NCBI RefSeq assembly: GCF_030717995.2
Contig: NZ_CP157743.1
Span: 496,001-560,000, forward strand
DNA from: Methylomarinum sp. Ch1-1
Lineage (GTDB): Bacteria > Pseudomonadota > Gammaproteobacteria > Methylococcales > Methylomonadaceae
Direction: 5' to 3'
DNA length: 64,000 bases
In this document: in pieces, positions 19,199-28,420 of the stretch
Layout of the letters: every line of letters starts with the position of its first letter
How positions within the stretch are numbered: position 1 is the stretch's first letter
The notes under the pieces: model-generated
Told to the model about the DNA's origin: nothing
The model's input: only the letters and a program-made list of their open reading frames with translations
Databases searched by the model: none
Program-made: the position numbers and the translations under genes

Positions 19199-19787
19199 TA
19201 TTTACGCAATCATCCTCGCCGCCGGCGCCTCCAGCCGCTTGGGCCGGCCCAAGCAATTGCTGCGCTGGCAAAACCGATCCCTGCTCGAACAGGCGATAGC
19301 AAACGCCACATCGCTATTGCCCGGGCGCGTCCTCGTCGTATTGGGGGCGCATGCCGAGGCGATAGAAACCGACACTGCATTGGCTAACGTGCATGTCGTC
19401 TATAACCCGGACTGGCGCGAAGGCATCGCTTCATCGATACGCGCCGGCATCCATGCCCTGCCGGCATCGACCGAAGCGGCGCTGATGCTGCTTTGCGACC
19501 AACCCTTGCTCGCACAGAGTCACCTAGAAACGCTCATAAACGCTTGGAGGCGGGAACCGTCCCGAATCGCCGCCAGCCATTATCATGATGCGCCGGGCGT
19601 ACCGGCGCTGTTTCCGGCCGCTTATTTCGGCGAACTGCTGAAGCTTCAGGGCGATAAGGGCGCCAAACGGCTGCTGCATCAACACCGGCAAACGCTGGCG
19701 GCGATTCCGCTTCAGGCCGCGGCGCTCGATATCGATTGCGCCGATGATTTCAATCAATTACGCGGGCATTATCATGCCGAGGAGTAG
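19179..19787 (+). CDS. MocA/MobA-like molybdenum cofactor nucleotidyltransferase
   Basis: This 202-residue nucleotidyltransferase has the signature LAAGASSRLGRPKQLL (residues 13-28) with the nucleotide-binding GxxxRxGxxK pattern, DWREGIASSIRAGI near 86, and LLCDQPLLA near 106, whose Asp binds metal. MocA adds CMP to molybdopterin cofactor for hydroxylases of the xanthine oxidase family; MobA adds GMP for the DMSO reductase family. Linkage to xdhC and the molybdenum hydroxylase favours the MocA (CTP) role. It overlaps xdhC by 20 bp and is followed 3 bp later by the small subunit. Confidence 0.9.
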   Translation: MTASSADIYAIILAAGASSRLGRPKQLLRWQNRSLLEQAIANATSLLPGRVLVVLGAHAEAIETDTALANVHVVYNPDWREGIASSIRAGIHALPASTEAALMLLCDQPLLAQSHLETLINAWRREPSRIAASHYHDAPGVPALFPAAYFGELLKLQGDKGAKRLLHQHRQTLAAIPLQAAALDIDCADDFNQLRGHYHAEE

Positions 19788-19790
19788 ACC

Positions 19791-20255
19791 ATGACCACCT
19801 TGTTGATTAATGGCGAAAGCCACGAAATAGAAGCCGAGGACGACATGCCGCTGTTATGGGCGATACGCGACGTCATCGGCTATACCGGCACCAAATTCGG
19901 TTGCGGCATGGGCTTGTGCGGCGCCTGTTCCATCCACCTCGACGGCCAGGTCACCCGTTCCTGCATCACCCCGGTCTCCGCCGCCGAAGGCAAGGCCATC
20001 ACGACGATAGAGGGGCTAGGTTCGGAACAGTCATTGCACCCGGTGCAGCAGGCCTGGATCGACCAGGAGGTGTCGCAATGCGGTTACTGCCAGTCCGGGC
20101 AAATCATGGCGGCCGCGGCGCTGCTCGCGGAAAATCCGAATCCCAGCGACGAGGAAATTCGCGCCAAGATGGTCAATTACTGCCGCTGCGGCACCTATCA
20201 ACAAATCTTCGCGGCGGTCAAACGCGCTGCGCAACATGAAGGAGGTCAGTCATGA
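19791..20255 (+). CDS. [2Fe-2S] small subunit of molybdenum hydroxylase (IorA-like)
   Basis: This 154-residue protein has a plant-type [2Fe-2S] motif CGMGLCGACSIHLDG (about residues 42-56) and a second [2Fe-2S] site, CGYCQSGQIM...CRCGTY (about 102-146). It passes electrons from the molybdopterin subunit encoded just downstream. The two-subunit layout without a FAD subunit matches isoquinoline 1-oxidoreductase/aldehyde dehydrogenase types, which send electrons to a cytochrome or another carrier. It shares a 4-bp ATGA overlap with the large subunit. Confidence 0.94.
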   Translation: MTTLLINGESHEIEAEDDMPLLWAIRDVIGYTGTKFGCGMGLCGACSIHLDGQVTRSCITPVSAAEGKAITTIEGLGSEQSLHPVQQAWIDQEVSQCGYCQSGQIMAAAALLAENPNPSDEEIRAKMVNYCRCGTYQQIFAAVKRAAQHEGGQS

Positions 20256-22417
20256 GCAAGATCCTGAATTTATCGATGACGCGGCGGAAATTTCTCGGTG
20301 TCGGCGTGGCCTCATCCAGCGTCTTTCTGCTGGGCATGTCGCTGCCGCCGTTCGGCCGCTTCTTTTCCGACGACCAGGAAGACTCGGACATCAACGCCTT
20401 CATCGGCATCGACGAAGACGGACTGGTGACCTTTCAGAATCCCTTCATCGAAATGGGTCAGGGCACCTACACCTCGATCCCGGCGATCATGGCCGAGGAA
20501 CTGGACATCGAAATGGCCAGACTGAAGGTCGTGCAGGCGCCACACGGCCCTGAATACCGCATCATGTTCAACAACACCACCCGCTTTACCGGCGGCAGCC
20601 TCAGCGTACGCTCGTCCTATATGACGATGCGCAAGGCCGGCGCCACCGCCCGGGCAATGCTGATCAGCGCCGCCGCCGAGCAATGGGGTATCGCGGCGTC
20701 GGATTGCACGACCGAACCCGGCGCCGTCGTGCACAAAGCCAGCGGCAACAAACTGGGCTACGGCCAGCTGGCGCCGCTGGCGGCCAAACTTGAACCGCCC
20801 GCCGAGGCGCCGCTGAAGGACAACAGCCAATTCCGCTTGATCGGCAAGCCGGTCAAACGCACCGACAGCCTGGCCAAAGCCACCGGCAGCGCCGAATTCG
20901 GCATCGATACCCAGGTCGACGGCATGCTTCATGCGGCGGTCAAGCAAGCGCCAGTGTTCGGCGCGAAACTGAACTCGGTGGATAAAGCCGCCGTATTGGA
21001 CATGCCCGGCGTCGTCGCGGTCGAGGAAATCCCCAACGGCGTCGCGGTCATTGCCGATCATTACTGGCATGCGAAGAAGGCGCTGGAGCAACTACCGACG
21101 ACTTTCGATCCCGGCGATAATGCCGGCTTCTCATCGCAAGCCTACCGGGAAGAACTCCAGGCCGCGCTGAAACACAGCGGAGCCGCGGCGGAAAACGTCG
21201 GGGATGTGGATCAGGCCCTGGCCGGCGCCGCCAAGGTGATCGAGGCCGAATACCATGCCCCCTTCCTGGCCCATGCGACGATGGAGCCGATGAACTGTAC
21301 CGCGTTGGTGGAAGACGACCACTGCACGGTCTGGGCGCCGAACCAGGGCGCCGACCTGGTCGCCAATGCCGCCGCCAAGATTACCGGCTACGACTTGGAC
21401 GCGATCGAGGTCAACACGCCGTTTTTAGGCGGCGGGTTCGGCCGCCGTTTCATCATGGATTATGTCATCCAGGCGGTGACGCTGGCCAACAAACACCGCG
21501 GTAAGCCGATCAAGGTCATCTGGACTCGCGAGGAAGACACTCAACACGACCATTACCGGCCGATGGCGGCGGCAAGCCTGCGCGCAGGCTTCGATGCCGA
21601 CGGCAAACCCGTCGCGCTGCACATCACCACCGCCGCCGAAGGCCCGATGGGACGACTAAACCCGGAGTGGCTGAAAGATCCGAAAGTGGATGACAGCATT
21701 TTCGAGGGCACAGCACACCAGCCCTATGCGATCCCGAACAAACGCGCCGATGTCGTCGCCGTTCCGGTCGACCCGGTGCCGATCGGTTATTGGCGCTCGG
21801 TCGCGAACTCGCAGAACGGCTTCTTCAAGGAATCCTTCATCGATGAAATGGCGCATGCGGCCGGCGACGATCCGGTCGAATTCCGCCGCAAGCTGTTGAC
21901 CGACCAGCCGCGTTTTAAAAAGGTCTTGGACACCGCAGTGGCAATGGCGGGCTGGAAGAGCGGAACCTGGCAGCAAAATGGCCGCAAGCATGCGATGGGC
22001 GTCGCCCTGCATGAATCGTTCGGCAGCATCGTCGCCCAGGTCGCCGAAGTGGCGCTGGACGACGGCGATATCCAGGTCGTCCGCGTCCATTGCGCGGTCG
22101 ATTGCGGCTTTGCGGTCAACCCGGCAATCGTCAAAATGCAGATGGAAAGCGGCATCGCCTATGGTTTGTCGGCGGCGCTGGCGGAGGAAATCACCTTGGA
22201 GCAAGGCCGCGTCCAGCAAACCAATTTCGATACCTATCCGATTCTGCGCCCCGATCAAATGCCCGAAGTCGAGGTCGAGATCATCAACAGCGGCGAGGCC
22301 CTAGGCGGCATCGGCGAACCGGGCACGCCGCCGATCGCCCCGGCGGTGTGCAACGCGCTGTTTGTGCTCAGCGGCCAGCGGGTGCGCAGCCTGCCGTTAT
22401 CGCAATATAGTTTCTAA
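20252..22417 (+). CDS. Molybdopterin-binding large subunit, Tat-exported (IorB-like)
   Basis: This 721-residue protein starts with a twin-arginine signal (MTRRKFLGVGVASSSV, about residues 9-24), so the complex folds with cofactor in the cytosol and is exported. Family stretches include EMGQGTYTSIPAI near 66, RFTGGSLSVRSSY near 111, TMEPMNCTALVED near 345, GGGFGRRF near 395, and GEALGGIGEPGTPP near 680 with the active-site Glu of the xanthine-oxidase family. It hydroxylates an aldehyde or N-heterocycle; the substrate is unknown. The signal peptide and the missing FAD subunit indicate periplasmic electron transfer to the respiratory chain. Confidence 0.93.
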   Translation: MSKILNLSMTRRKFLGVGVASSSVFLLGMSLPPFGRFFSDDQEDSDINAFIGIDEDGLVTFQNPFIEMGQGTYTSIPAIMAEELDIEMARLKVVQAPHGPEYRIMFNNTTRFTGGSLSVRSSYMTMRKAGATARAMLISAAAEQWGIAASDCTTEPGAVVHKASGNKLGYGQLAPLAAKLEPPAEAPLKDNSQFRLIGKPVKRTDSLAKATGSAEFGIDTQVDGMLHAAVKQAPVFGAKLNSVDKAAVLDMPGVVAVEEIPNGVAVIADHYWHAKKALEQLPTTFDPGDNAGFSSQAYREELQAALKHSGAAAENVGDVDQALAGAAKVIEAEYHAPFLAHATMEPMNCTALVEDDHCTVWAPNQGADLVANAAAKITGYDLDAIEVNTPFLGGGFGRRFIMDYVIQAVTLANKHRGKPIKVIWTREEDTQHDHYRPMAAASLRAGFDADGKPVALHITTAAEGPMGRLNPEWLKDPKVDDSIFEGTAHQPYAIPNKRADVVAVPVDPVPIGYWRSVANSQNGFFKESFIDEMAHAAGDDPVEFRRKLLTDQPRFKKVLDTAVAMAGWKSGTWQQNGRKHAMGVALHESFGSIVAQVAEVALDDGDIQVVRVHCAVDCGFAVNPAIVKMQMESGIAYGLSAALAEEITLEQGRVQQTNFDTYPILRPDQMPEVEVEIINSGEALGGIGEPGTPPIAPAVCNALFVLSGQRVRSLPLSQYSF

Positions 22418-22539
22418 ACGAGCGATTTGGTCGTCTTTCCCCGGCCATGGAATGCCGGGGGCCAATTTGATGATTACTGCATTCGCAGTTGACCGGACAG
22501 ACAAAATCGCCAACTCTGAGGCTTGTGTTCACGAAGACT

Positions 22540-22940
22540 TCGGTTCAGCACATCCGAAGGCAAGGCTACATTGGCATGCAACCGTAGGGTGATTCGCCGA
22601 CAGGCAATGCGCTGGATACCACAATGACCAATTTTGCCTCCGGTGGCGGTTTTTGGCGGCTTGCTTCGCGAAGCCGCCCTACGTTGGCGGATCCGCTGTG
22701 CTTGATCCGCCCTGCTGCGGGTAGGGTAGGGTGTGCTGACGATAGGAAGCGCACCGGTTTTGATGCGCTTCACGGTGTTCGACACATCCGAAGGCAAGAC
22801 GGTGCTTTGCGTAGGAGCGCCGCCCTCGGCGCGAAAAGCAAGTAGTCCGCACCGCTGCAGGTCAACGAGGTCCTAAACAATTCAACCGTGACTAGAGTAA
22901 GTTAAACGTTCGGGGCGGGTTAAATAACCCGCCCCGCCCA
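22540..22940. repeat. REP-like cluster between iorB and cysQ-like gene
   Basis: Contains a degenerate GTAGGGTGATTCGCCG unit, inverted GGCGGCTTGCTTCGCGAAGC and GGCGGATCCGCTG units ending in CTAC or a decayed head, GTAGGGTGTGCTGACGATAG near 22729, GTAGGAGCGCCGCCC near 22811, and the palindrome GGGCGGGTTAAATAACCCGC near 22915. Composition and order echo 3145-3500, so whole blocks, not only single units, have been copied. Confidence 0.7.
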
Positions 22941-22991
22941 GGCGCCAAACAAATGCTGCGGATAACATGCAACTGACGGCCCTGCGCCGTG

Positions 22992-23873
22992 TTACGTCTG
23001 CAAGTTCTCGTAAAGCATGCCGACCCGCCTCGCTAATTCAGCATCGGAGCTGTATAACACGCCGCGATGATTCATGAAGGTCGAGTCCGAGCGGTTCAAC
23101 TCCAGCGGTTGACCGTGGATATCGCTGACCGGCAGGCCGAGTTCAGAAAACAGACAGGCGGTCGCCGCATAATCCCAAAGGCTGCCGCCGCCCTGATTTG
23201 CCTTGGGGTATTTGAAATAACAGGCCGGCGGTTTGTTCAATACCTGACAGGCATTCATCGCTGCGCCGCCCTGCAGCACCAATCGCGATCCCGCGTAGCC
23301 CAAGTCTTTAGCGATATGCTCAAGTTCGCTCAGCGTCGGTCGATAAAGCGGATCCTCGGCAAAGCTTTTATCGGTGATGAAGGTCAGCGTGTGTGGCTTC
23401 GATGACGGCATTAAAGATTTACCATTACGCATAGCGCCGCCGCCTTTAACCGCCTGATAAAGTGTTTGTTCGACCGGATCGTAGACCACCCCTAGCTGCG
23501 AAACGCCGTTACGAGACACTAGCGCGATCGACACCGAATACCCAGGCACCGATTCGATGAAAGGCAAGGTGCCGTCCAACGGATCGATGCTCCAGAAGAA
23601 ATCCTTGCGCAAACGTTCGCGGTCATCGGGACTTTCTTCCGACAGCAAAGCCAGATCGAATATCTTGCAGGTAGGCTGAAGCGTCTGCAGGATGATTTCC
23701 TGGCTCAAGTGATCGACTTCGGTGACCACCTGCGCAGCCAGACTGGTCCCGCCCTGCTTGCTTTGCACGGCGACCGAACGTTTCGAATGTTTGCTAATGA
23801 TCTGGCCGGCCTGGTAGGCGGCCGAGACGGCGCATTGGCTCAATAAAAACAAATCATCGACAGTTAAATTCAT
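22992..23873 (-). CDS. cysQ: Inositol-monophosphatase-family phosphatase, CysQ-like
   Basis: This 293-residue protein has the metal-binding motifs of the family: LLSEESPDD (about residues 76-84), WSIDPLDGTLPF (about 93-104) and SLWDYAATACLFSELG near 232. CysQ removes the 3' phosphate of 3'-phosphoadenosine 5'-phosphate made in sulfate assimilation; related enzymes act on inositol or other sugar phosphates. GTLPF in place of GTxxF-plus-Ile variants of strict inositol phosphatases, and length, favour CysQ, with moderate certainty. A kinase-like gene lies 78 bp upstream on the same strand. Confidence 0.8.
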   Translation of the reverse strand: MNLTVDDLFLLSQCAVSAAYQAGQIISKHSKRSVAVQSKQGGTSLAAQVVTEVDHLSQEIILQTLQPTCKIFDLALLSEESPDDRERLRKDFFWSIDPLDGTLPFIESVPGYSVSIALVSRNGVSQLGVVYDPVEQTLYQAVKGGGAMRNGKSLMPSSKPHTLTFITDKSFAEDPLYRPTLSELEHIAKDLGYAGSRLVLQGGAAMNACQVLNKPPACYFKYPKANQGGGSLWDYAATACLFSELGLPVSDIHGQPLELNRSDSTFMNHRGVLYSSDAELARRVGMLYENLQT

Positions 23874-23951
23874 GCTCTCTCCTTGTTAATCATTAATGGC
23901 TATTAACTTACCGCAGGCTGTTTCAGGTAACCTGTGATTTACAGATGCCAT

Positions 23952-24929
23952 TTAATCATTTAACCGGTCGATCACTTCGCGCGCCAGGCGTTCGCTATAA
24001 CCGTGGATTTTCCAATGACCGGGACTCCAGCCTTTCAGGAAGCGATGAAAGTCGGTCCATGCGAACGGGTAAAGCGCGCGCCAATCCTGTTCGACGGCCT
24101 CGGCGTCGACGGCTTTATGTCTTGTTTTTAGTGCAAGTTTCAGCGCCTGAAAGTAAAAATCCAATAACGACGATTCCTGGTGTTGGCATGCTTCCTCATC
24201 CAAACAGCTGCCGATAAAATAAGCCACATCCTTGATGCCGCAGCCGCCGCCGACATATTGAAAGTCGACCGCCGCCACCGTCTTGCCGTCGCGGGAAAAG
24301 CAGAAATTGGCCAGCTTGGCGTCGCCGTGGACGAAGGTTTGATAGGGGCTGTCGCGCAGTCGTTGATCGATCGACATGGCGGCGTTTTTCAACGCAAAAT
24401 CGTCTAATGCCCGCCATTCATCGGGCCGGGTTTGCAGATGCCAATAGGTGCCGGTAGGCCATAAGTCCTCCGGATTCTCGCCGATGAAGGCGGCGTGAAA
24501 ATTGGCCAGCCATGACAAACAGGCGCGTAATTCAGCTTCGCCCACTTGCGATTTGCGCTGCGGAAAGCCGCTGGCGTCGAGGTCTTCAAGCACGATCAAC
24601 ACTTCGTCGCCCATCGTTTCGATGGCTAGACAAACCGGCACCCGGCAAGTCGAATCGCAACGCTTGCTCCAGTATCGATACCAAGCCGTTTCGACCTGAT
24701 AGGATTGCATTTTTCGTCGATGAGATAAATCGGTATTCCAGCCCCGGGGATGACTGCCCTGGCCGGACAAATCGACATGCTTGACAATCACGCTGTCGAT
24801 TGCACAGCCGCGCAACCCATAACGGACGATAGCGCCATAACCGCTCCACAGGCTCTGTATCACGTCGATTTGATAACATGAGTCGGCGCCGGTGGCCTGG
24901 TTTATGATGTCGCGTAAGTCGTTGTTCAT
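23952..24929 (-). CDS. APH/ecdysteroid-kinase-like phosphotransferase
   Basis: This 325-residue protein belongs to the aminoglycoside-phosphotransferase/EcKinase fold. The catalytic loop [12 protein letters not shown] (about residues 199-210) and the DFG-equivalent [19 protein letters not shown] (about 219-237) are intact, as is [13 protein letters not shown] near 113. Such enzymes phosphorylate small hydroxylated molecules, and the bacterial members with GGGCGIKD are uncharacterised. It probably shares a transcript with the CysQ-like phosphatase. Substrate unknown. Confidence 0.8.
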   Translation of the reverse strand: MNNDLRDIINQATGADSCYQIDVIQSLWSGYGAIVRYGLRGCAIDSVIVKHVDLSGQGSHPRGWNTDLSHRRKMQSYQVETAWYRYWSKRCDSTCRVPVCLAIETMGDEVLIVLEDLDASGFPQRKSQVGEAELRACLSWLANFHAAFIGENPEDLWPTGTYWHLQTRPDEWRALDDFALKNAAMSIDQRLRDSPYQTFVHGDAKLANFCFSRDGKTVAAVDFQYVGGGCGIKDVAYFIGSCLDEEACQHQESSLLDFYFQALKLALKTRHKAVDAEAVEQDWRALYPFAWTDFHRFLKGWSPGHWKIHGYSERLAREVIDRLND

Positions 24930-25107
24930 TTGACGGCTTGTTGTTCAGCCTATAATTTGCAAGGATGTGTGGGAAGGCAATGTCTCTTTAAAGATTGATG
25001 CGCCTCCTTCGTCGGCACATCCTACATGACGTTCATTTTCCGAGGGTAGCATAACGAATTACGGGATTTTTCGCCATCGAACATAAATCAAGAACCTCCC
25101 GCTTCCA

Positions 25108-25265
25108 TGTCGGGTGGATCAAGCGCAGCGGATCCCTCAAAAGCAAAGAGATGGAACCGCGTTGCTTGTTCCATCCTACAGAACTTTCGCGCCGAGGGTT
25201 CGGCGCCTGCGAACTACACAAATTCGCGTAGTTTCATGTAGGGCGGATCAAGCATCGCGGATCCG
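25108..25265. repeat. REP-like units before the DNA ligase gene
   Basis: Units of the GGTGGATCAAGCGCAGCGGA type occur at about 25110 and 25237 (GTAGGGCGGATCAAGC), with an inverted GTTCCATCCTAC half-unit near 25170-25180 and CGCCGAGGGTTCGGCG near 25190. An open frame extends into this block from the ligase gene, but it is repeat text and not the real N-terminus. Confidence 0.65.
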
Positions 25266-25305
25266 CCAATTTACTTGTCGCCAACCACTCTATCGAGGAA
25301 ACAGC

Positions 25306-26157
25306 ATGAACAACGCCAATCGTCATAGCCTAGTCCGCTTGCCGGTCATCCTGTTATTTTTGTTTGTTGCAAGCGCTGCGGCCAAAGAAAAACCGGACAT
25401 CATGCAGGCCAAGATTTTCCGTCCGTCGATCGATGTCACGGAATATTGGGTCAGCGAAAAGCTTGATGGGGTCCGGGCGCGCTGGAACGGAAAACAGCTG
25501 ATTTCCAAAAACGGTCATCTGTTCCATGCTCCCGCCTGGTTCACCGAAGGCTTTCCCGATGTGACGCTGGATGGCGAGCTGTGGTTGGCGAGAGGTCAAT
25601 ATCAGCAAACCATTTCCATCGTCAGCCGCAAGACCCCTCATTCCGGCTGGCGGAAAGTCAAATTGATGGTCTTCGACCTGCCCGACAAGCCAAAGCCGTT
25701 TTCGGGACGGGTCTCCGCAATGCGGCGCATGGCAAAACAGCTACATGCGCCCTATCTCGGCTTCATCAAACAATTCCGGGTCGTTTCCGGCGACGAATTA
25801 AAGCAAAGACTGGATCAAATCGTGGCCGGAGGCGGCGAAGGCCTGATGCTGCATCGCCAAGACAGTCTCTATCAATATGGCCGTAGCGATCGCTTGCTTA
25901 AATTAAAACCCTACCACGATGCGGAAGCGGTCGTGATCGGCTATCGTCCCGGCAAAGGGCAATTTACCGGCAAGATGGGCGCGCTTAAAGTCCGAACCGA
26001 GAACGGTAAGGAATTTTACATCGGCACCGGCTTCAGCCATCGGGAGCGGAAAAATCCGCCGCCTCTGGGCAGCCTTATTAGCTTTCGTCATCAAGGCTAC
26101 ACCGATAACGGCATCCCCCGTTTTGCCGTGTTCATCAGGATACGCGAGGAGCCTTGA
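25306..26157 (+). CDS. Exported ATP-dependent DNA ligase (LigE-type)
   Basis: The ATG at 25306 has AGGAA about seven bases upstream and gives a 283-residue protein with a clear signal peptide (LPVILLFLFVASAAA). The nucleotidyltransferase motif I is SEKLDGVRARW (KLDG, adenylated Lys near residue 48), with motif III-like LMVFDLPDKP, motif IV EGLMLHR and motif V LLKLKPYHDAEAV. A C-terminal OB fold follows (KVRTENGKEFYIGTG). No DNA-binding insert is present, matching minimal periplasmic Lig E enzymes of gram-negatives, suggested to act on DNA during uptake. No competence gene is nearby. Confidence 0.9.
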   Translation: MNNANRHSLVRLPVILLFLFVASAAAKEKPDIMQAKIFRPSIDVTEYWVSEKLDGVRARWNGKQLISKNGHLFHAPAWFTEGFPDVTLDGELWLARGQYQQTISIVSRKTPHSGWRKVKLMVFDLPDKPKPFSGRVSAMRRMAKQLHAPYLGFIKQFRVVSGDELKQRLDQIVAGGGEGLMLHRQDSLYQYGRSDRLLKLKPYHDAEAVVIGYRPGKGQFTGKMGALKVRTENGKEFYIGTGFSHRERKNPPPLGSLISFRHQGYTDNGIPRFAVFIRIREEP

Positions 26158-26175
26158 GTTTCTGTCAGTCCACCT

Positions 26176-27585
26176 CAGCAATTCCCAATTTAAAACCTTA
26201 CGTTTTCCTGGGTATTAGATTTTCACCATATAGCATGAACCGCATCAGATGCTGCCAATTATCAAAAGGCATGAACTGAAGCAAGGTTCGGAATTGTTCG
26301 AAGAAAGTGCGCCTGGAGGGCGCCGCATGGCGGACGGCCCGGTAAGCCTCGTCCAACCATTCAAGCGCGGTATGAGCGAGGAAAGCCAATAAGTTAAGGG
26401 TCGCCAAGAAGTTGGACAAATGCTGCTTGCCGTGGGCAAAGTTATGCTCGAAATGATAGCCGTGATTCTTGAGAACATTGTTGTTTTCGTTCTCTATTTT
26501 CCAGCGCGCGCGGCCTGCAGCGACCATGTCGATCACATTGTGTTCGTCGAGGGTGTGTGATGTCGCCCAGGCATTACGGTAGACCACTTCTTGTTTGGCA
26601 TTGAGGATCGTCATTTCGCACCAATTGACCATTAACGCATCGTCGCTGTTGCGGAGCGGGACTTGATTGAGGTAACGGTAGCGTTCGGTCAGGCGTTGTT
26701 TGCCGTTCCAACGGCTTTTTTCGAGCGTTTGGACCTCGCCGGTCCGGGTAAAATCGTCGAGCCATTCGTACAATAACGCATGGGAATCAGGCTTGCAGAC
26801 GAACAGAAAATCCAGGTGCTGCGCACGCACGGCCTCACAAAACGGCTGGTGACAATACAAATCATCGCCCAGCACGGTGATGCCTCGAGGAGCGTAATGA
26901 GCACCCCACGTGGTGAGCCAGCGCTTGGCCGCCGCCAATTCGCAGTCTTGTTTGTCGACGCCGTCTTGGACGCGAACAAATTCCGGCGGCAAAGGCACCA
27001 CGCAGCTTTGCCCGGGGGCGACAATCACCGGTGTCACGACGGTGTGACGGTATAAGGTTTGGCCGTTTTTCAGCGTTTGTTGAGTACAGCACGGACAGGA
27101 AATCTTTTCCGAGCTGAAGGAATCGGTGCCGTCCATCGCCACCAACAAGGTGCCGCCAACACTCATGAACGGCTTCAGACAACCCTGCGTGTAAAGCTGG
27201 TCACCCACCTCGGCCAACACCGGATAGAGTGTTTCCGGTGCAATCGGATCCAGCAGGTTGCCGATTTGGCTGGTCGAAGGAATTTGATGGACACCAAAAA
27301 TTGATTGCGCATTATTTCGATTGTGAAGCTTTTGCATTCGCTGCTGATAGTCCAGAAAAGACGGGCTTTGCGTAAAGAAGACCGAGAAGGCGCTCAGGGC
27401 GGCATCTTCCACCGCATATTTCCGATTGTTGCCGGGTTTGCGGTGGTCAGGCAGGTTTTCGAAGGTAGTGCGAATCTGGTTAATTATTTCCAAGTCCATT
27501 TGAATTGACCTATGGGATTATGGGGGGTGATTTACAGGTTTAAAATTGCCACTATTTTACCAGGGTTTTAAATTGGGAATTGCTG
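26176..27585 (-). mobile_element. Complete 1,410-bp insertion sequence with 10-bp target duplication
   Basis: Its terminal inverted repeats match perfectly over 22 bp, beginning CAGCAATTCCCAATTTAAAA. The flanks carry an exact 10-bp duplication, CAGTCCACCT, at 26166-26175 and 27586-27595. One intact transposase gene fills it. Intact ends, intact gene and exact duplication indicate recent and possibly active insertion. The 10-bp duplication fits the IS4 superfamily or an unclassified (ISNCY) group. Confidence 0.92.
26198..27499 (-). CDS. DDE transposase of the 1,410-bp IS
   Basis: This 433-residue protein starts MDLEIINQIRTTFENLPDHR. Likely catalytic residues are the Asp in LVAMDGTDSF near residue 144, the Asp in ITVLGDDLYCHQPF near 230, and the Glu in RWKIENENNNVLKNHGYHFE near 333, giving a DDE triad with RNase-H fold. 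A CPCC motif follows the first Asp, an unusual cysteine pair. I cannot name the IS family with confidence. The frame is intact from start to stop. Confidence 0.88.
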   Translation of the reverse strand: MDLEIINQIRTTFENLPDHRKPGNNRKYAVEDAALSAFSVFFTQSPSFLDYQQRMQKLHNRNNAQSIFGVHQIPSTSQIGNLLDPIAPETLYPVLAEVGDQLYTQGCLKPFMSVGGTLLVAMDGTDSFSSEKISCPCCTQQTLKNGQTLYRHTVVTPVIVAPGQSCVVPLPPEFVRVQDGVDKQDCELAAAKRWLTTWGAHYAPRGITVLGDDLYCHQPFCEAVRAQHLDFLFVCKPDSHALLYEWLDDFTRTGEVQTLEKSRWNGKQRLTERYRYLNQVPLRNSDDALMVNWCEMTILNAKQEVVYRNAWATSHTLDEHNVIDMVAAGRARWKIENENNNVLKNHGYHFEHNFAHGKQHLSNFLATLNLLAFLAHTALEWLDEAYRAVRHAAPSRRTFFEQFRTLLQFMPFDNWQHLMRFMLYGENLIPRKT

Positions 27586-27649
27586 CAGTCCACCTTCTTT
27601 CGCGCCAAAGGCAGCGCTACGAACATCAGGCAAGAGACTCCCGTTTCCA

Positions 27650-27815
27650 TGTAGGGCGGATCAAGCGTAGCGGATCCGCCAAAATGCAAAGAGATGGAAG
27701 TGCGTTGCTTGCTCCATCCTACAGAACATTCGCGCCGAGGGCGGCGCTCCTACGAACATAAAGCAAGAACCTCCCGCTTCATGTAGGGAGGATCAAGCGT
27801 AGCGGATCCGCCAAA
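27650..27815. repeat. REP-like units between IS and lipid-transport operon
   Basis: Two GGATCAAGCGTAGCGGATCC units (heads at about 27654 and 27784) flank an inverted TTGCTCCATCCTAC half-unit and a CGCCGAGGGCGGCGCTCCTAC unit. The last ends about 5 bp from the stop codon of the PqiC-like gene, where it could act as a 3'-end stabilising hairpin. Confidence 0.65.
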
Positions 27816-27818
27816 AAG

Positions 27819-28418
27819 CTATCGGTTAAGCTGGCGCAGGGATTGGGCGATATCCTCGCTCAGACGATCCAAACAATCGTTCAACGCGGCGACCATGAGG
27901 CGGTAATCGCTGTTCGACGCCTCGACGCGATAAGACATTTGCCTGTTCAATAACAATTTTCTATCGCTGCTGACGGTCCATTGCGCAGCTAAAACGGCCT
28001 GCCCTTGCGGGTCGATATGGAATTGATGAATATCGACGGCCAGACGGAAAGCCGCTTGTTGCGCGAACCTGGACGAGCGGGTCAGCCATACATCGGCCGG
28101 CGTCAACACAGTCAAATTGCGCGCCAATACACGGGTGATGTTGTAATCCAACGCTTCCGCCCAGCGGTTGAATTCGCTCAGATGATAAGCGTTTTTATCG
28201 GTCGCGGTAACGAGCTGCGGCCTGTCGACATAATCGGGTATCCCGACGGGTCGCAAGCCTATCGAAATGCGCGCGTCATCCGAAGGCCCCGGCTGCTTGG
28301 TTTCGGTAACCGGCTCCAACAAATAAAAATTCGAGGCCGGCGAAGTGCCGCCGCCGATGCAGCCGCTCAGCATCAGCGCCAATAATGCCGACAACAGCTT
28401 GAGTCTGTTTAGATGCAT
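27819..28418 (-). CDS. PqiC-like lipoprotein of an Mla-type transporter
   Basis: This 199-residue protein has a lipoprotein signal (LLALMLSGC, lipobox Cys at residue 20) and a domain of the ABC-transport auxiliary family: NFYLLEPV near 31, ISIGLRPVGIPDYVDRPQLV near 51 and FNRWAEALDYNITRVLARNL near 83. PqiC/YmbA-type lipoproteins sit at the outer membrane and complete intermembrane lipid transport systems. It is the last gene of the mlaE-mlaF-mlaD operon, starting 2 bp after mlaD. Confidence 0.88.
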   Translation of the reverse strand: MHLNRLKLLSALLALMLSGCIGGGTSPASNFYLLEPVTETKQPGPSDDARISIGLRPVGIPDYVDRPQLVTATDKNAYHLSEFNRWAEALDYNITRVLARNLTVLTPADVWLTRSSRFAQQAAFRLAVDIHQFHIDPQGQAVLAAQWTVSSDRKLLLNRQMSYRVEASNSDYRLMVAALNDCLDRLSEDIAQSLRQLNR

Positions 28419-28420
28419 GA

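Noticed and set aside
20312-21091. 259-codon open frame antisense to the molybdopterin subunit gene
   Set aside because: It mirrors the GC-biased third positions of iorB, has no recognisable domain and no ribosome binding site. Similar antisense frames lie over metG, acnA, gor, typA and wbpM.
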